A DNA stretch of 64,000 nucleotides from CAIMUS01 sp963708455 (GCA_963708455.1 CAVPSQ010000009.1:1-64000), one strand, 5' to 3'; positions 37,153-45,973 are shown, counted from the stretch's first letter. Notes: generated from the letters alone by a model not told the origin. A program made the numbers and translations.

Positions 37153-40083
37153 TCATTCCGTCAGCTCGGATCCGGCTGCGAACTGCTTGATGCGAAAGAT
37201 CACGAACTCGGCCGGCTTGACCACGGCCACGCGGATCTCGGTGATTACCTGGCCCAGTTCGATGGTTTCGGACGTGTTGGTTTCGGCGTCGCACTGGACG
37301 CGGAACGCCTGGTCTTCGGTCTCGCCGAACAGCGCCCCGCTGCGCCACACACCACGCAGGAACGCGCCGATATTACGCTCGATTTTTTTCCACAGGGCCA
37401 GATTGTTAGGCTCAAAGACCACCCATTGGGTGCCGTCGTCGATGCTCTTCTCGATAAAGTTCATCAAGCGCCGGACGTTCACATAGCGCCACTCAGGGTT
37501 GCTCGAGACCGTGCGCGCACCCCAGACGGTCAGGCCGGCCGCCGGAAAACTGCGGATAACGTTAACGCCCTGGTTGTTCAGACCATCCTGTTCCGCTTTG
37601 GAAACGATCCGCTCGATGCCTGTAGCCGATTTCAGGCGACCGATCTCGGTGCCGGCTGGCGCCTTATGCACGCCGCGGCGCTGATCGGCGTAGGCGTAGA
37701 TGCCGGCAATGGCACCGGCGGGCGGAGCCGAGTAGCGTTTGTTCTGGCCAGCCGGCGTAATTTTTATCCAGGGCCAGTAGTAAGCCGCATAGTTTGAGGC
37801 ATCCAGGGACTGCCGGAAAGTCAGCGCGTCGACCGCGTTCAGCTCCGGCTTGGAGTCCAGCACGCAGACCATATAACGCCGCTGTTGACAGTAATTGGTC
37901 GCCGCGTTGTAGACCTGCCGCAGGGCTTGATCAGTGGCGAGTGTGGTATCGTTGAAGCGTGGATAGGGCACCACCAGAATGCTGACGTCGTCAATATCAT
38001 CCAGGGCCGAGAAACCCGTGCCACTGACCGGACTGCCCACATAATCGAAAGAATTGAGGTTTTGCCGGCCGTCAGGATCGGTGGCAACGCCCGCAAGCCG
38101 GGTGGATGCCGTGTTACGCATTGGCAGCGCGCTGTCGGTCGCGTCTAGTCGAATATGGCGCGAAGCGGCACCACCGAGATTGATTCGATTCGGCGCGAAA
38201 TCCTCCTGGTTGCCTTCCACCGGCGAGAGATGCGCGAAGGTTTCCAGCAGATCGTCACCTCTACTGACCCGAAGCTCGAAATCACGCGCCAGAACCTTGC
38301 TGGTCGCTGGAAAAGGCTGGGTCAGGGTGATGGCGGTACTGAAAACGACGTGACTGCCCTCAACGCGGTCGACGATCGCCAAGTGCTGATGAGCCGGCTC
38401 GATGACCCAGAGAGTCTGACCCTGTTCGAGTAGCTGGCCGTCAATATCCTCATTCGGTCTGCTGCGACCGACAGTCAGATTGGTCAGAATTGACGACAGT
38501 GCCCGAGGCGCCTGTGGTGTCCAGGCTGTTCCACTATCGGTGGTGGCAAGAATCAAACCACCTGCACCGGCTACCCAACCGGTCGTGGTATTCACCGCCC
38601 GTACGGCAGCTAATGCCCGGGTCGTTCCGCTCATTTGCCGACGCCAGTTTGCGCCGCCGTCGGTTGTCGCCACAATCGCACCGTCCGCGCCCACCGCCCA
38701 GCCGTGCGTCGCGTCGGCAAAATAGACCCCGTGCAGGTCCGCCGTCACCCCGCTGGTTTGGGCCGTCCAGGCCACACCGCCATTCGTCGTCGCCCGAATC
38801 ACGCCGCCCGCGCCCACCGCCCAGCCGACCGTCGCGCTGGCAAAGTACACCCCGTGCAGGTCGGTCGTCACCCCGCTGGCCTGCACCGTCCAGGGCGTCG
38901 CGCCGCCGTCCGTCGTCGTCCGGATCACGCCGCCCGCGCCCACCGCCCAGCCGTGGGTGGCGTCGGCAAAATGGACGTCATGCAGGTCGGTGGTCACCCC
39001 GCTGGCCTGCACCGTCCAGGGCGTCGCGCCGCCGTCCGTCGTCGTCCGGATCACGCCGCCGGCGCCCACCGCCCAGCCGGCCGTCGCGCTGGCAAAGTGC
39101 ACGCCGTGCAGGTCCGTCGTCACGCCGCTGGTCTGCGCCGTCCAGGTCGCACCGCCATCCGTCGTCGCCACGATCGCACCGTCCGCGCCCACCGCCCAGC
39201 CGGCCGTCGCACTGGCAAAGTGCACGCCGTGCAGATCCGTCGTCACGCCGCTGGTCTGCGCCGTCCAGGTCGCACCGCCATCCGTCGTCGCCATGATCAC
39301 ACCGTCCGTGCCCACCGCCCAGCCGGCCGTCACGCTGGCAAAGTGCAGCGCGCGGCGGTCGGCGCCACCGGTCAGGGTCACGGCTGGATTCAGGCGGGCC
39401 ATGTAACGGAAATCCGGCGTCAACAGCAACGAGTTGGCGGCGATGCTATCGCCGGCCACAAGTCTTGTTCCTGTCGGGTCACGAAGCAGTCCGCGCGCTT
39501 CGTCGAAGATCAATTGTCGGCTGGTGCCGGCATAAGCGACGCTGGCGAAGACCGGCCTCACGATCCACAATTGGGTGCCGCGAACGATGCCGTCGGCTCT
39601 GGCTACGGTGATCCGGTCCACGGAACCCGCCGCAAGCCCCGTTGCCAGGGAAGTGCCGAAGCGACTGGAGTTGCAAATCGTGATTTTGATCTCACGTCCC
39701 CAGGCGCCCTCGCTGGCCGCGCTCACCGTCAGCAAAGCAACACCGTTTTCGTTATCAAACGAGGCTGTGGCGGTTTCGGCAGTGAGGCTGCTGCGGTCGA
39801 GAATATCCGTATAATGCGCAACCCTTACCACGTAGCAGCGGGTCCCGCCCTCGCGGAAGAACCCTTCCACCGCATAGGCCAGATAGTAGCGCTGACGAAT
39901 GTCAATCGGACGGCCGAAGGTCGTGTAGAACTCGGTGAGGTTGGTGATCAGCGTGGTCCGGTTGACGGGCCCCCGCTCAGCTACCCCCACGAAGGCGCAG
40001 GTCGACGTACTGGCGCCTTCAATCGTCCTGACGCCGGAAGGCACTTCTTCGACGTAGACACCGGGTGCAAGATATTCTGGCAT
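37153..40083 (-). CDS. Contractile sheath protein A with inserted seven-repeat beta-propeller
   Basis: A 976-residue intact sheath protein, about 350 residues longer than sheath C. Residues 1-240 form the N-terminal arm and first domain (PEYLAPGVYVEEVPSG, GGTRCYVVRVAHY). Residues ~242-530 are seven Ycf48/BNR-like blades followed by a lone closing strand (WTPQAPRALSS). The C-terminal sheath core has TVWGARTVSSNPEWRYV, GTQWVVFEPNN and FRVQCDAETNTSET. The first blade lacks its Trp strand, which the last segment supplies, a velcro closure typical of propellers. Its C-terminal half is close to sheath B, so the genes are paralogues. As the most promoter-proximal sheath it may be the major one. Confidence 0.9.
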   Translation of the reverse strand: MPEYLAPGVYVEEVPSGVRTIEGASTSTCAFVGVAERGPVNRTTLITNLTEFYTTFGRPIDIRQRYYLAYAVEGFFREGGTRCYVVRVAHYTDILDRSSLTAETATASFDNENGVALLTVSAASEGAWGREIKITICNSSRFGTSLATGLAAGSVDRITVARADGIVRGTQLWIVRPVFASVAYAGTSRQLIFDEARGLLRDPTGTRLVAGDSIAANSLLLTPDFRYMARLNPAVTLTGGADRRALHFASVTAGWAVGTDGVIMATTDGGATWTAQTSGVTTDLHGVHFASATAGWAVGADGAIVATTDGGATWTAQTSGVTTDLHGVHFASATAGWAVGAGGVIRTTTDGGATPWTVQASGVTTDLHDVHFADATHGWAVGAGGVIRTTTDGGATPWTVQASGVTTDLHGVYFASATVGWAVGAGGVIRATTNGGVAWTAQTSGVTADLHGVYFADATHGWAVGADGAIVATTDGGANWRRQMSGTTRALAAVRAVNTTTGWVAGAGGLILATTDSGTAWTPQAPRALSSILTNLTVGRSRPNEDIDGQLLEQGQTLWVIEPAHQHLAIVDRVEGSHVVFSTAITLTQPFPATSKVLARDFELRVSRGDDLLETFAHLSPVEGNQEDFAPNRINLGGAASRHIRLDATDSALPMRNTASTRLAGVATDPDGRQNLNSFDYVGSPVSGTGFSALDDIDDVSILVVPYPRFNDTTLATDQALRQVYNAATNYCQQRRYMVCVLDSKPELNAVDALTFRQSLDASNYAAYYWPWIKITPAGQNKRYSAPPAGAIAGIYAYADQRRGVHKAPAGTEIGRLKSATGIERIVSKAEQDGLNNQGVNVIRSFPAAGLTVWGARTVSSNPEWRYVNVRRLMNFIEKSIDDGTQWVVFEPNNLALWKKIERNIGAFLRGVWRSGALFGETEDQAFRVQCDAETNTSETIELGQVITEIRVAVVKPAEFVIFRIKQFAAGSELTE
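38493..39360 (-). repeat. Seven tandem 123/126-bp repeats (propeller blades) in sheath A
   Basis: Units of 41 or 42 codons (two carry an extra Pro before the Trp). Several are nearly identical to units in sheath B, including long runs of the same bases, and units 3-4 are nearly the same as each other. Confidence 0.9.
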
Positions 40084-40086
40084 CGG

Positions 40087-40578
40087 TCAACTCCCGTGCT
40101 TGAGCTTGGTGTTCGTCTCTCGCCGTGCTTGCGTGCGAGGCCTGCTTTTGCCTGAAAGCGTATCAGTGGTGGAATCTAGGAAGGCTTTCTTTATCTGTGT
40201 CCTGTCCGCCGGAGACGATGCCGTAGCGTTGGCTTCCGGCCCCTCGGAGACGGACTCTTCAGTACCGGTCGTTTGAGGCACTTCCCCTGGAGTGATCGTT
40301 ATCGGCGACGGCGTGTCACTTGGTGCGGTCTCGGCCACCGCGACAGGAGCCGTGGGGACTGGTTCCATCTCGGTCGCCTCGGTTACGCTCGACGCCACTT
40401 CGGATGACTCGGCAGCGAAGATCACTCCTTCGCGGATGAGCTTTTGCAGTGTCGGCGATTGGCAGTCAACGCGCTCGAGCGTGCAGGAACCGTGCGGTGC
40501 AATTTGCATATATCTGCTGCCAGGCAGGTAGAACTGCACCGTGCGGTTGGTTCGATTTCTTGCAGTGATCTTGGTCAT
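40087..40578 (-). CDS. Small eCIS-associated protein, unknown function
   Basis: A 163-residue protein. The first ~55 residues look folded and beta-rich (TARNRTNRTVQFYLPGSRYM, HGSCTLERVD), followed by LQKLIREGVIFAAES. The remainder is a disordered acidic Thr/Pro/Glu-rich tail ending in a basic stretch. The layout resembles small phage-tail accessory proteins. It lies four bases upstream of sheath A in the same operon. Confidence 0.6.
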   Translation of the reverse strand: MTKITARNRTNRTVQFYLPGSRYMQIAPHGSCTLERVDCQSPTLQKLIREGVIFAAESSEVASSVTEATEMEPVPTAPVAVAETAPSDTPSPITITPGEVPQTTGTEESVSEGPEANATASSPADRTQIKKAFLDSTTDTLSGKSRPRTQARRETNTKLKHGS

Positions 40579-40614
40579 GGCTTTACCTTCAAGGGCGTCA
40601 ACAACCGGGTGCGC

Positions 40615-41532
40615 TTAGCTTCGTAGCAAGTTAAAACTGTAATGGTTAGCACTATGCAGTCCGAGATTGATGCTTGCCGACTCGGCTGCCTGATAGCCAT
40701 TCGCAGTGACCCGTACCATCACGGATTGCACGTTCAGATCGGCCCGGGCGGGGAAATAAAAGGCATAGCTGCCCCGAGTCGTCGTGATACAGTGCCTGTC
40801 CCGCTCAGTGCCAATCACGCGCTTTTCTGAACCGGTACTCATGGAGCAGATAGTCACCAAATTAGTGCTCGTTGTACCGACGACCTCAGCGTTTATGCTA
40901 AGGTCATTGACTTGCACGAGCTCGACCGTAGCGCCTGTTATGGGTTGACCGTCGGCCGCGTCCCGAACGGTGCCGGTCAAGTGCCTGAGATCGCCCATGA
41001 AGGGATAGCCAGGCCCCGGCCGTAGTCGCACCACGCGCGCTGGCTTGACCAAGCGCACGATGTCATCCTGCTGCAAGGTTCCAACACTCTGCAGTGTCGC
41101 CGTGTCCACGGCTTCGCCTTCGATTGGCTGGGCGAGCGCTGTAACTAAGTCTGAGGAGACGACTGGAGTACCCGCGGGCAGGGGATCGAAGACGTCGCGC
41201 GCCTGAAAGCGAATGGTGCTGGTCTCAGAATCCACCGATTGCACAGCCAGCACAAGCTCGTTTTCACCGGGAACGTCCAAAATCAGTCGATCATTCGTCG
41301 GCAGCGGCAAGGTGAACACGCGCTCGAAGTCCTGATACATTGGCCGGCGGACAAGCATGCGAAAGCTTCCTCCCCCGAGATCAGTGAACACATAAAACCC
41401 ATCCTCTTTGATAACCGGACTTTGGCGCTGGCCCTCGATTCGCACGGCGGCATCCCGAATTACCGTCGAATATAAGTCATCCAGCAGTTGAACGGCCATG
41501 GAAACGTGTCTCAGGCTTTTCTCGAACAGCAT
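40615..41532 (-). CDS. Carboxypeptidase-regulatory-like (beta-sandwich) eCIS protein, first gene of operon
   Basis: A 305-residue protein. The N-terminal part QLLDDLYSTVIRDAAVRIEG and DGFYVFTDLGGGSFRMLVRR forms one beta-sandwich of the CarboxypepD-regulatory type. The C-terminal part (LTGTVRDAADGQPITGATVELV ... GSYAFYFPARADLNVQSVMVRV) forms another. No signal peptide. The function is unknown; such domains bind surfaces or other particle parts. A start at 41499 (MAVQLL) is an alternative to 41532, which has GGAG upstream. Being first, it marks the 5' end of the eCIS transcript. Confidence 0.65.
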   Translation of the reverse strand: MLFEKSLRHVSMAVQLLDDLYSTVIRDAAVRIEGQRQSPVIKEDGFYVFTDLGGGSFRMLVRRPMYQDFERVFTLPLPTNDRLILDVPGENELVLAVQSVDSETSTIRFQARDVFDPLPAGTPVVSSDLVTALAQPIEGEAVDTATLQSVGTLQQDDIVRLVKPARVVRLRPGPGYPFMGDLRHLTGTVRDAADGQPITGATVELVQVNDLSINAEVVGTTSTNLVTICSMSTGSEKRVIGTERDRHCITTTRGSYAFYFPARADLNVQSVMVRVTANGYQAAESASINLGLHSANHYSFNLLRS

Positions 41533-41729
41533 CGGTTATAACCACTCCAATCCGGCTTCAGATGGTAACTTCTCAATAAGTCAGGGCGCTCCCAGCGGAA
41601 CGGCAGCCTGCTGCCGGATGAGGTCGGGCAGGGGTGGAATCGCGTGCGTGCGCGATGTTCGATCAGTGAGGTACCGCCAAAAGGAAACCCCGAGCTTTCG
41701 ACAGCTCCGCTTTAACACCGATTTTCACG

Positions 41730-41757
41730 AGATAGATAACCGCCAAAATTGAGTCAA
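41730..41757 (-). promoter_or_regulatory. Candidate promoter of the eCIS operon
   Basis: On the minus strand TTGACT (41752-41757), 17 bases, then TATCTC (41730-41735) lie in the AT-rich stretch before the first eCIS gene. The -35 is good and the -10 is poor. The stretch 41533-41995 has no gene I can support; another promoter inside it is possible. Confidence 0.3.
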
Positions 41758-41995
41758 GATTTTTTGCTTATTCTTCATATATATCAAGCTGTTGGATTCT
41801 GATATTTGAGTTACTGGATGGCGCTTAAAATTCTAAAAATTTATCCTAAAGTTGCCCCCTTCCGGCCCCTCACTTCCCCATTTTAGCGGTTTTCCCTGAG
41901 ATTTCACCCCTCAAATCGGCTTGTCGGGCTGACGTGAGCGGTCAACAACTTTCCATTTGGTGATATTATAACCGCCATAATTATCTCAAGGTAGG

Positions 41996-42263
41996 TTGAC
42001 GGTGCCCGACGATCTCGACGCCTTTTTTCTCACTCCCCAAACCGCGAAACAACGTCAGTATGAGGCGCTGCGTGCTTATGTGCTCGAGGGGCTATCCGCC
42101 AAAGCAGCGGCCGAGCGCTTTGGCTTTACCGAGGCGACACTCTATACCCTGGCGCATCGCTTACGCTGCGGCCAACTGGAGTTGTTTCCGGCGACGCCGA
42201 CCGGCCCCAAAGGGCGTCGGCTCACGCCGTATGTGCGCGGTCAAATGGTGCAGTTGAGAAAAC
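41996..42263 (+). pseudogene. Transposase N-terminal helix-turn-helix remnant
   Basis: About 89 residues: DAFFLTPQTAKQRQYEALRA then LSAKAAAERFGFTEATLYTL, the N-terminal helix-turn-helix of a DDE transposase family. The frame is ended by the left end of the IS1-like element at 42264, so the catalytic domain is lost. Confidence 0.65.
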
Positions 42264-43106
42264 GGTAGTGTTCTAAAGTTGGATATTGTATACTTGAGCT
42301 TGAAATAATAGACATTTTCCTATTAGAAGGAGACAGTTGTGGTTCTAATACCTGTACGTTGCCCTCACTGTGGTAGTGATCAAGTTGTGAAGCGCGGCAA
42401 AACTGAGAATTCCAAACAGCGCTATCTTTGTCAACAACTAGAATGTTCAACCCAAACCTTCATTTTAGATTATGACTATCAGGGTTATTTGCCTGAAGTC
42501 AAAAAACTGATTATTGACATGGCGTTGAATGGCAGTGGGATCCGCGATACGGCGCGAGTACTGGAGATCAGTCCAACCACGGTTATCAGTGAATTGAAAA
42601 AAAAGAATCTTGCCTCGAATCGGTTAACCGGGCGGTGCTGGAACGCTTGGATCCAAATAGTGTTATTGTTTATATTTAAAAGGTTGAAGATGCAGAGCTC
42701 GATGAAATGTGGAGCTATGTTGGCAACAAAGATCAGCAGCGCTGGCTCTGGCATGCGATTGATCACACCAGTGGGGAAATCCTTGCGTATGTGTTCGGTG
42801 ACCTGAAAGACGCCGTGTTTTTAGAGTTAAAAGCCCTGTTGGAGCCGTTTGGGATCACGCGGTTTTATACGGATGGTTGGGGAGCCTACGAACGCCACTG
42901 ATCACCTCAACAACAAGTTGTTGGTAAAGAAAACACTCAAAAGATTGAACGGAAACATTTAACCCTACGCACGCGCATCAAACGGTTGGCTCGACAGACG
43001 ATTTGCTTCTCCAAACTGGACAAAATGCATAATATCGTCATTGGCCTATTTATCAATCGATACGAATTTGGAGTTTTAGTATAATATCCAACTCTGGAAC
43101 ACTACC
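42264..43106 (+). mobile_element. IS1-family insertion sequence (defective)
   Basis: An 843-bp element with inverted ends starting GGTAGTGTTC (42264 onward and complement ending 43106), about 23 of 26 bases matching. It is AT-rich relative to the backbone. No target duplication is seen. It splits or borders two truncated genes. Confidence 0.8.
42339..43084 (+). pseudogene. IS1-family transposase (InsA/InsB-like), two stops
   Basis: The InsA-like part has the zinc finger VRCPHCGSDQVVKRGKT and QRYLCQQLEC, then a helix-turn-helix. A run of eight A near 42597 is in the right place for the -1 frameshift that makes InsAB in IS1. The second frame has a stop before VEDAELDEMWSYVGNKDQQR and another (TGA near 42899) after FYTDGWGAYERH, then resumes to IVIGLFINRYEFGVLV. 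With two nonsense codons the transposase should be inactive. Confidence 0.8.
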
Positions 43107-43471
43107 CCCCAAACCCCTATACCAGGCCCGACCCCGGCGCCCTGGAACGCCTCCGCCAGACCCCGGCCTGGCCGGCGACCCCTGACAAGCCCCCCGCCCC
43201 GCCCGCGCCAGCCACGGCGTTGAGCCGGGTCCTGCGAGCTTTGATCCGGCTCGAGCAGCATGGTGTGACCGTGGACGCCATCACCCTCCGGCGGGGCCAC
43301 GTTCCGCCGCGGATCGACGTGAGCGGCGCCGTACCCGCCTTGGCTTGGCGCTGCTACGCCTGGGGTCACGACAGCCGGGGCCGCTACCGCCGCTTCACCG
43401 CGCCCCTGGAAGGCTGCCAGGTGGTGCGCGAGGTGCGCGACGGGCCGGCGCGCTCACACCCCCGAGGGTAA
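43107..43471 (+). pseudogene. 3' part of an unidentified plasmid gene
   Basis: The frame is open from the IS1 end to a TAA at 43471. About 120 residues include a Pro-rich segment, then LSRVLRALIRLEQHGVTVDA and PRIDVSGAVPALAWRCYAWG. The 5' end was removed by the IS. I do not recognise the family; it resembles small accessory proteins of broad-host-range plasmids. Confidence 0.45.
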
Positions 43472-43615
43472 CCGTTATCGCTGCCGGGTCAGGCCGCCGT
43501 CGGATCGTCCCCTGAGCCGGGCGGCGGGGCGGGGTGTGTCTGAGGGGAGGTCATTCCTCCGGGAGAGAGTCCGGTAGAATGATCCATTCCCGGCAACACC
43601 CTACGGGAGAAGACC

Positions 43616-43924
43616 ATGCACGAGCGGACCGTAACGAGCAAAACCATCGACCTCAATCGCCTGACCGACGACCCGACCTGGCCCACCCAGCGCCAGGACG
43701 TGCTGGCGGCGCTGGCGATTATTCAGCGCCACGCCACCCGGAGCGGCGGCGCCCTGCGCCTGCTTGAAGGTTGGGGCGAGGCTGCCCCGGACCACCTGTG
43801 GGTGCAACTCCCGGAATGGCTTCTGGACTTGGGCCGGCACTACCAGGCCCTTTATGGTGAGGCCGGTGAGCCGATCCTGCAGCGGGTGTTGCGGGAGCTG
43901 CTGCCGGTTGAGCCGCTGCACTAA
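43616..43924 (+). CDS. Hypothetical protein, 102 aa
   Basis: A small acidic protein with WPTQRQDVLAALAIIQRHA, LRLLEGWGEAAPDHLWVQL and a Leu-rich C-terminal helix (ILQRVLRELLPVEPL). ACGGGAGAAG precedes the ATG by 5 bases. It has no recognised domain. Codon usage matches the other backbone genes, so it is likely real. Confidence 0.65.
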   Translation: MHERTVTSKTIDLNRLTDDPTWPTQRQDVLAALAIIQRHATRSGGALRLLEGWGEAAPDHLWVQLPEWLLDLGRHYQALYGEAGEPILQRVLRELLPVEPLH

Positions 43925-44024
43925 GGCGGAGCGGATCACGCTTCAGGCCGCCGCCCGGCCCCTCGCGCCCGGCCCGCGGCGCATGGCATAATGATTGACA
44001 TAGCGCTATCAGCAGCACCAACGA

Positions 44025-44360
44025 TCAAGCGATTCCCAACCAAACGGCTAACGCCCGGTTAACACGCACTAAGGTGTCATTGTCCAGTTGGCCGAGTCGC
44101 TTACCCACTTTGTCACGACGATAGGTCATCGCCTTGTCCACCATGATTTGAGAGAGCTTGCGCAAACCGTTCGTCATCGAGGGTTCAAGGGTGATCCGGA
44201 ATTGCAGGGCATCTCGCAGTTCGCTGGTCAAAGGCAAAATCGTAAGCGTCGGGTGCGTTGGGTTGAACAGATCTGACTGAATCACGAGGGCGGGCCGGGG
44301 TTTGCCAAAATCACCTTGCAAGGCAATCGTGACGATGTCGCCGCGTTTTACGCGGTCCAT
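44025..44360 (-). CDS. MazF/PemK-family toxin
   Basis: A 111-residue endoribonuclease of the MazF/PemK fold: VKRGDIVTIALQGDFGKPRP followed by ALVIQSDLF, LTILPLTSEL and a C-terminal helix. It would cleave mRNA at short sequences when free of antitoxin. It overlaps the upstream antitoxin gene by 13 bases. On a plasmid such a pair gives post-segregational stability. Confidence 0.88.
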   Translation of the reverse strand: MDRVKRGDIVTIALQGDFGKPRPALVIQSDLFNPTHPTLTILPLTSELRDALQFRITLEPSMTNGLRKLSQIMVDKAMTYRRDKVGKRLGQLDNDTLVRVNRALAVWLGIA

Positions 44361-44569
44361 CCGGTATCATCCTGCAAGGCTTCCAATTCTTCCATCAATT
44401 GCTGCTCAGCCGGGTCATTCGCGACCAGTAAAGATTGGTGACGGCATTCCTCGGCAAACTCAGGAGAGCGGGTATCCGGCACCCACAGTTGAATGGCACG
44501 AAACCCCTTAGCCCGCATCCGCTCGCGGTAACGGCGAATGTTTTCCTGATGGGAATTAGCAGTAGACAT
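44348..44569 (-). CDS. MazE-like antitoxin (DUF3018 type)
   Basis: A 73-residue protein: ENIRRYRERMRAKGFRAIQL, WVPDTRSPEFAEECRHQSLL and an acidic tail (MEELEALQDD) that likely blocks the toxin. The N-terminal ribbon-type segment should bind the promoter and autoregulate the pair. It directly precedes and overlaps the MazF-like gene. Confidence 0.85.
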   Translation of the reverse strand: MSTANSHQENIRRYRERMRAKGFRAIQLWVPDTRSPEFAEECRHQSLLVANDPAEQQLMEELEALQDDTGWTA

Positions 44570-44627
44570 AGCGCTTTTACCTGTATCAATACTATATAAC
44601 TATGTAATATAGCATGGTTACACTCTC

Positions 44628-44987
44628 GTGTACAAGCTACCGCGGTTATCGCGCGAGGAGATTCAACGCCTGTTGCACTTACCCGAGGTTGAGTTAAAAC
44701 AAACTCGCTTCTATCAAGACGTGTTCGGGAGGGGCGTACCCGAAGGGCGTACTGAAGGGCGTGCCGAAGGGCGTGCCGAAGGCCAGCAGCAAGGCGAGGC
44801 CGCGCTGGTGCTGCGGCAGTTACGGCGCCGGCTGGGCGCGTTAGCGGCGGACCTTGAGACTCAGATTCGCGCGTTGCCGGTAGCCGACCTGGAGGCATTG
44901 GGGGAGGCGCTGCTGGACTGGCAGACCCCGGCTGAACTGCTGGCATGGCTTCAGCGCCACAGCGAGTCATCCCGCCTGAGTCGTTGA
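44628..44987 (+). pseudogene. Rpn/PDDEXK-type protein, C-terminal part with DUF4351
   Basis: About 119 residues: LSREEIQRLLHLPEVELKQT and RFYQDVFGRG, an EGR(T/A) repeat hinge, and the DUF4351-like end ALVLRQLRRRLGALAADLET, LEALGEALLDW. Full Rpn-family (recombination-promoting nuclease) proteins carry a PD-(D/E)XK domain before this segment; it is missing, so this is a 5'-truncated copy. Confidence 0.7.
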
Positions 44988-45386
44988 AAAACGACCGCGG
45001 CGGCCGGACGGCAAGCCGTTTCACCTGGAAGATCGGACGGAACCGCCAGAAGAAGATGGCGGCGAAGGTGAGCCCCTCCAACAGCAAAGCGGTCGGCCGA
45101 CTCAGCAACAAACCGAAACTAAACTGGACCACCAGCAGGACAACCAGTAACCGCATCAACACCTCCGCGGCCATGCCGCCAGGAAACCTTTCTCTACCGG
45201 TAGAGACATCGGCGGTAGATTAGCCGAGCGGGTGACCGGAGATTGTGACATTTTGTCCCCCGACGCGAGCGACCTCGGCAACGGGGCATCACTTCCGGCT
45301 TTGCGGCGCCGCCAGGCGGCGCTAGACTGGCTATCCCAACGACCACCCAAGAGAATCCGATCGACCCGGTCCAACGCCTACTGGCG

Positions 45387-45647
45387 ATGGCCGAGCGGGA
45401 GCGACGAAAACGCTCGCCCGTGTCGGCCGGCACGCCCGCCAAACGGCAGCTGCCGCCCGCTCCAGCGGAAGACTCTGCCCGACGGCATCAGCGCTGTCAG
45501 CAGGCCCTGGTGGAGGCCGTGCGCGCGGAGCGAGAACCTGACGAGGAAGCCCGCGAGGAATTAGCCTGGTTCGCCCGTCTGGGTATGACCGAAGCCGAAG
45601 CACTTTCCTATCTGCTCCGAAAATATCCTGCTGCCGACGCCGGCTGA
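45387..45647 (+). CDS. Hypothetical plasmid protein, 86 aa
   Basis: A basic and Glu-rich small protein: AERERRKRSPVSAGTPAKRQ, HQRCQQALVEAVRAEREPDE and LAWFARLGMTEAEALSYLL. No recognised domain. The frame is open for about 18 codons before the ATG (ending NPIDPVQRLLA), but I see no good earlier start. Confidence 0.5.
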   Translation: MAERERRKRSPVSAGTPAKRQLPPAPAEDSARRHQRCQQALVEAVRAEREPDEEAREELAWFARLGMTEAEALSYLLRKYPAADAG

Positions 45648-45708
45648 GGCATCGGATGATCCGGCTGCGTTATGCGATCTGGACGGCACGTTGCTTGAGC
45701 GGCGGCGC

Positions 45709-45798
45709 TTAACCACTGCCCCACAGCGCCACGAACAGACCGAAAGCGGTGATGACCGCCATCACCGGGGACAGCAACACCGAAATGATGGATAGCAT
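45709..45798 (-). CDS. 29-residue hydrophobic peptide
   Basis: A short frame preceded by AGAGGAG at a good distance encodes a single membrane helix (LSIISVLLSPVMAVITAFGL and ending WGSG). It could be a type I toxin-like or other membrane peptide. No antisense RNA could be identified. Confidence 0.4.
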   Translation of the reverse strand: MLSIISVLLSPVMAVITAFGLFVALWGSG

Positions 45799-45973
45799 AA
45801 CCCACTCCTCTTGGCAAAATCATCCGGCCGAAGCCATACCGTGACACGCGGTAAACCGCCCCGCCACGGCGAAAAAACACGACCGGCTTCCCATCCAGCG
45901 GGACTTGGTGGAACCACACAAACCCACGAAATCCGCCTGGCCCTGCGACTTGACCCACCGTTCCAGCCATGAA

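Larger units (their letters stand above)
5609..41532 (-). other. Extracellular contractile injection system (eCIS) operon
   Basis: About 28 genes on one strand with overlaps or gaps of a few bases; the order and families match PVC/Afp-like particles (sheaths, tubes, cap, AAA+ ATPase, LysM, spike, PAAR, gp25, two J proteins, tail protein I). The absence of T6SS membrane-complex genes (TssJLM) and of phage head genes argues for a free or surface-bound injection particle rather than a T6SS or prophage. Accessory genes occupy the promoter-distal end. Confidence 0.9.

Noticed and set aside
34768..40083. Photosystem II assembly factor (Ycf48) genes
   Set aside because: The Ycf48-like repeats are embedded in frame in sheath proteins with sheath domains on both sides, and there is no sign of photosynthesis genes.
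38635..40155. A 506-codon plus-strand frame over sheath A (and a 440-codon one at 35620-36942)
   Set aside because: It is the shadow of the tandem repeats in GC-rich DNA. The minus-strand reading gives clear sheath and propeller motifs; the plus-strand translation is low-complexity Arg/Pro/His.
5609..41532. Prophage or type VI secretion system
   Set aside because: No head, portal, terminase or lysis genes for a phage, and no TssJ/L/M or TssK for T6SS; DUF4157, DUF4255, AAA+ and LysM point to eCIS.
44395..45174. A 259-codon minus-strand frame with a hydrophobic start
   Set aside because: Most of it lies opposite the DUF4351-type gene and the toxin-antitoxin genes and is low-complexity. The first ~60 codons look like a membrane segment, but no natural end can be placed.
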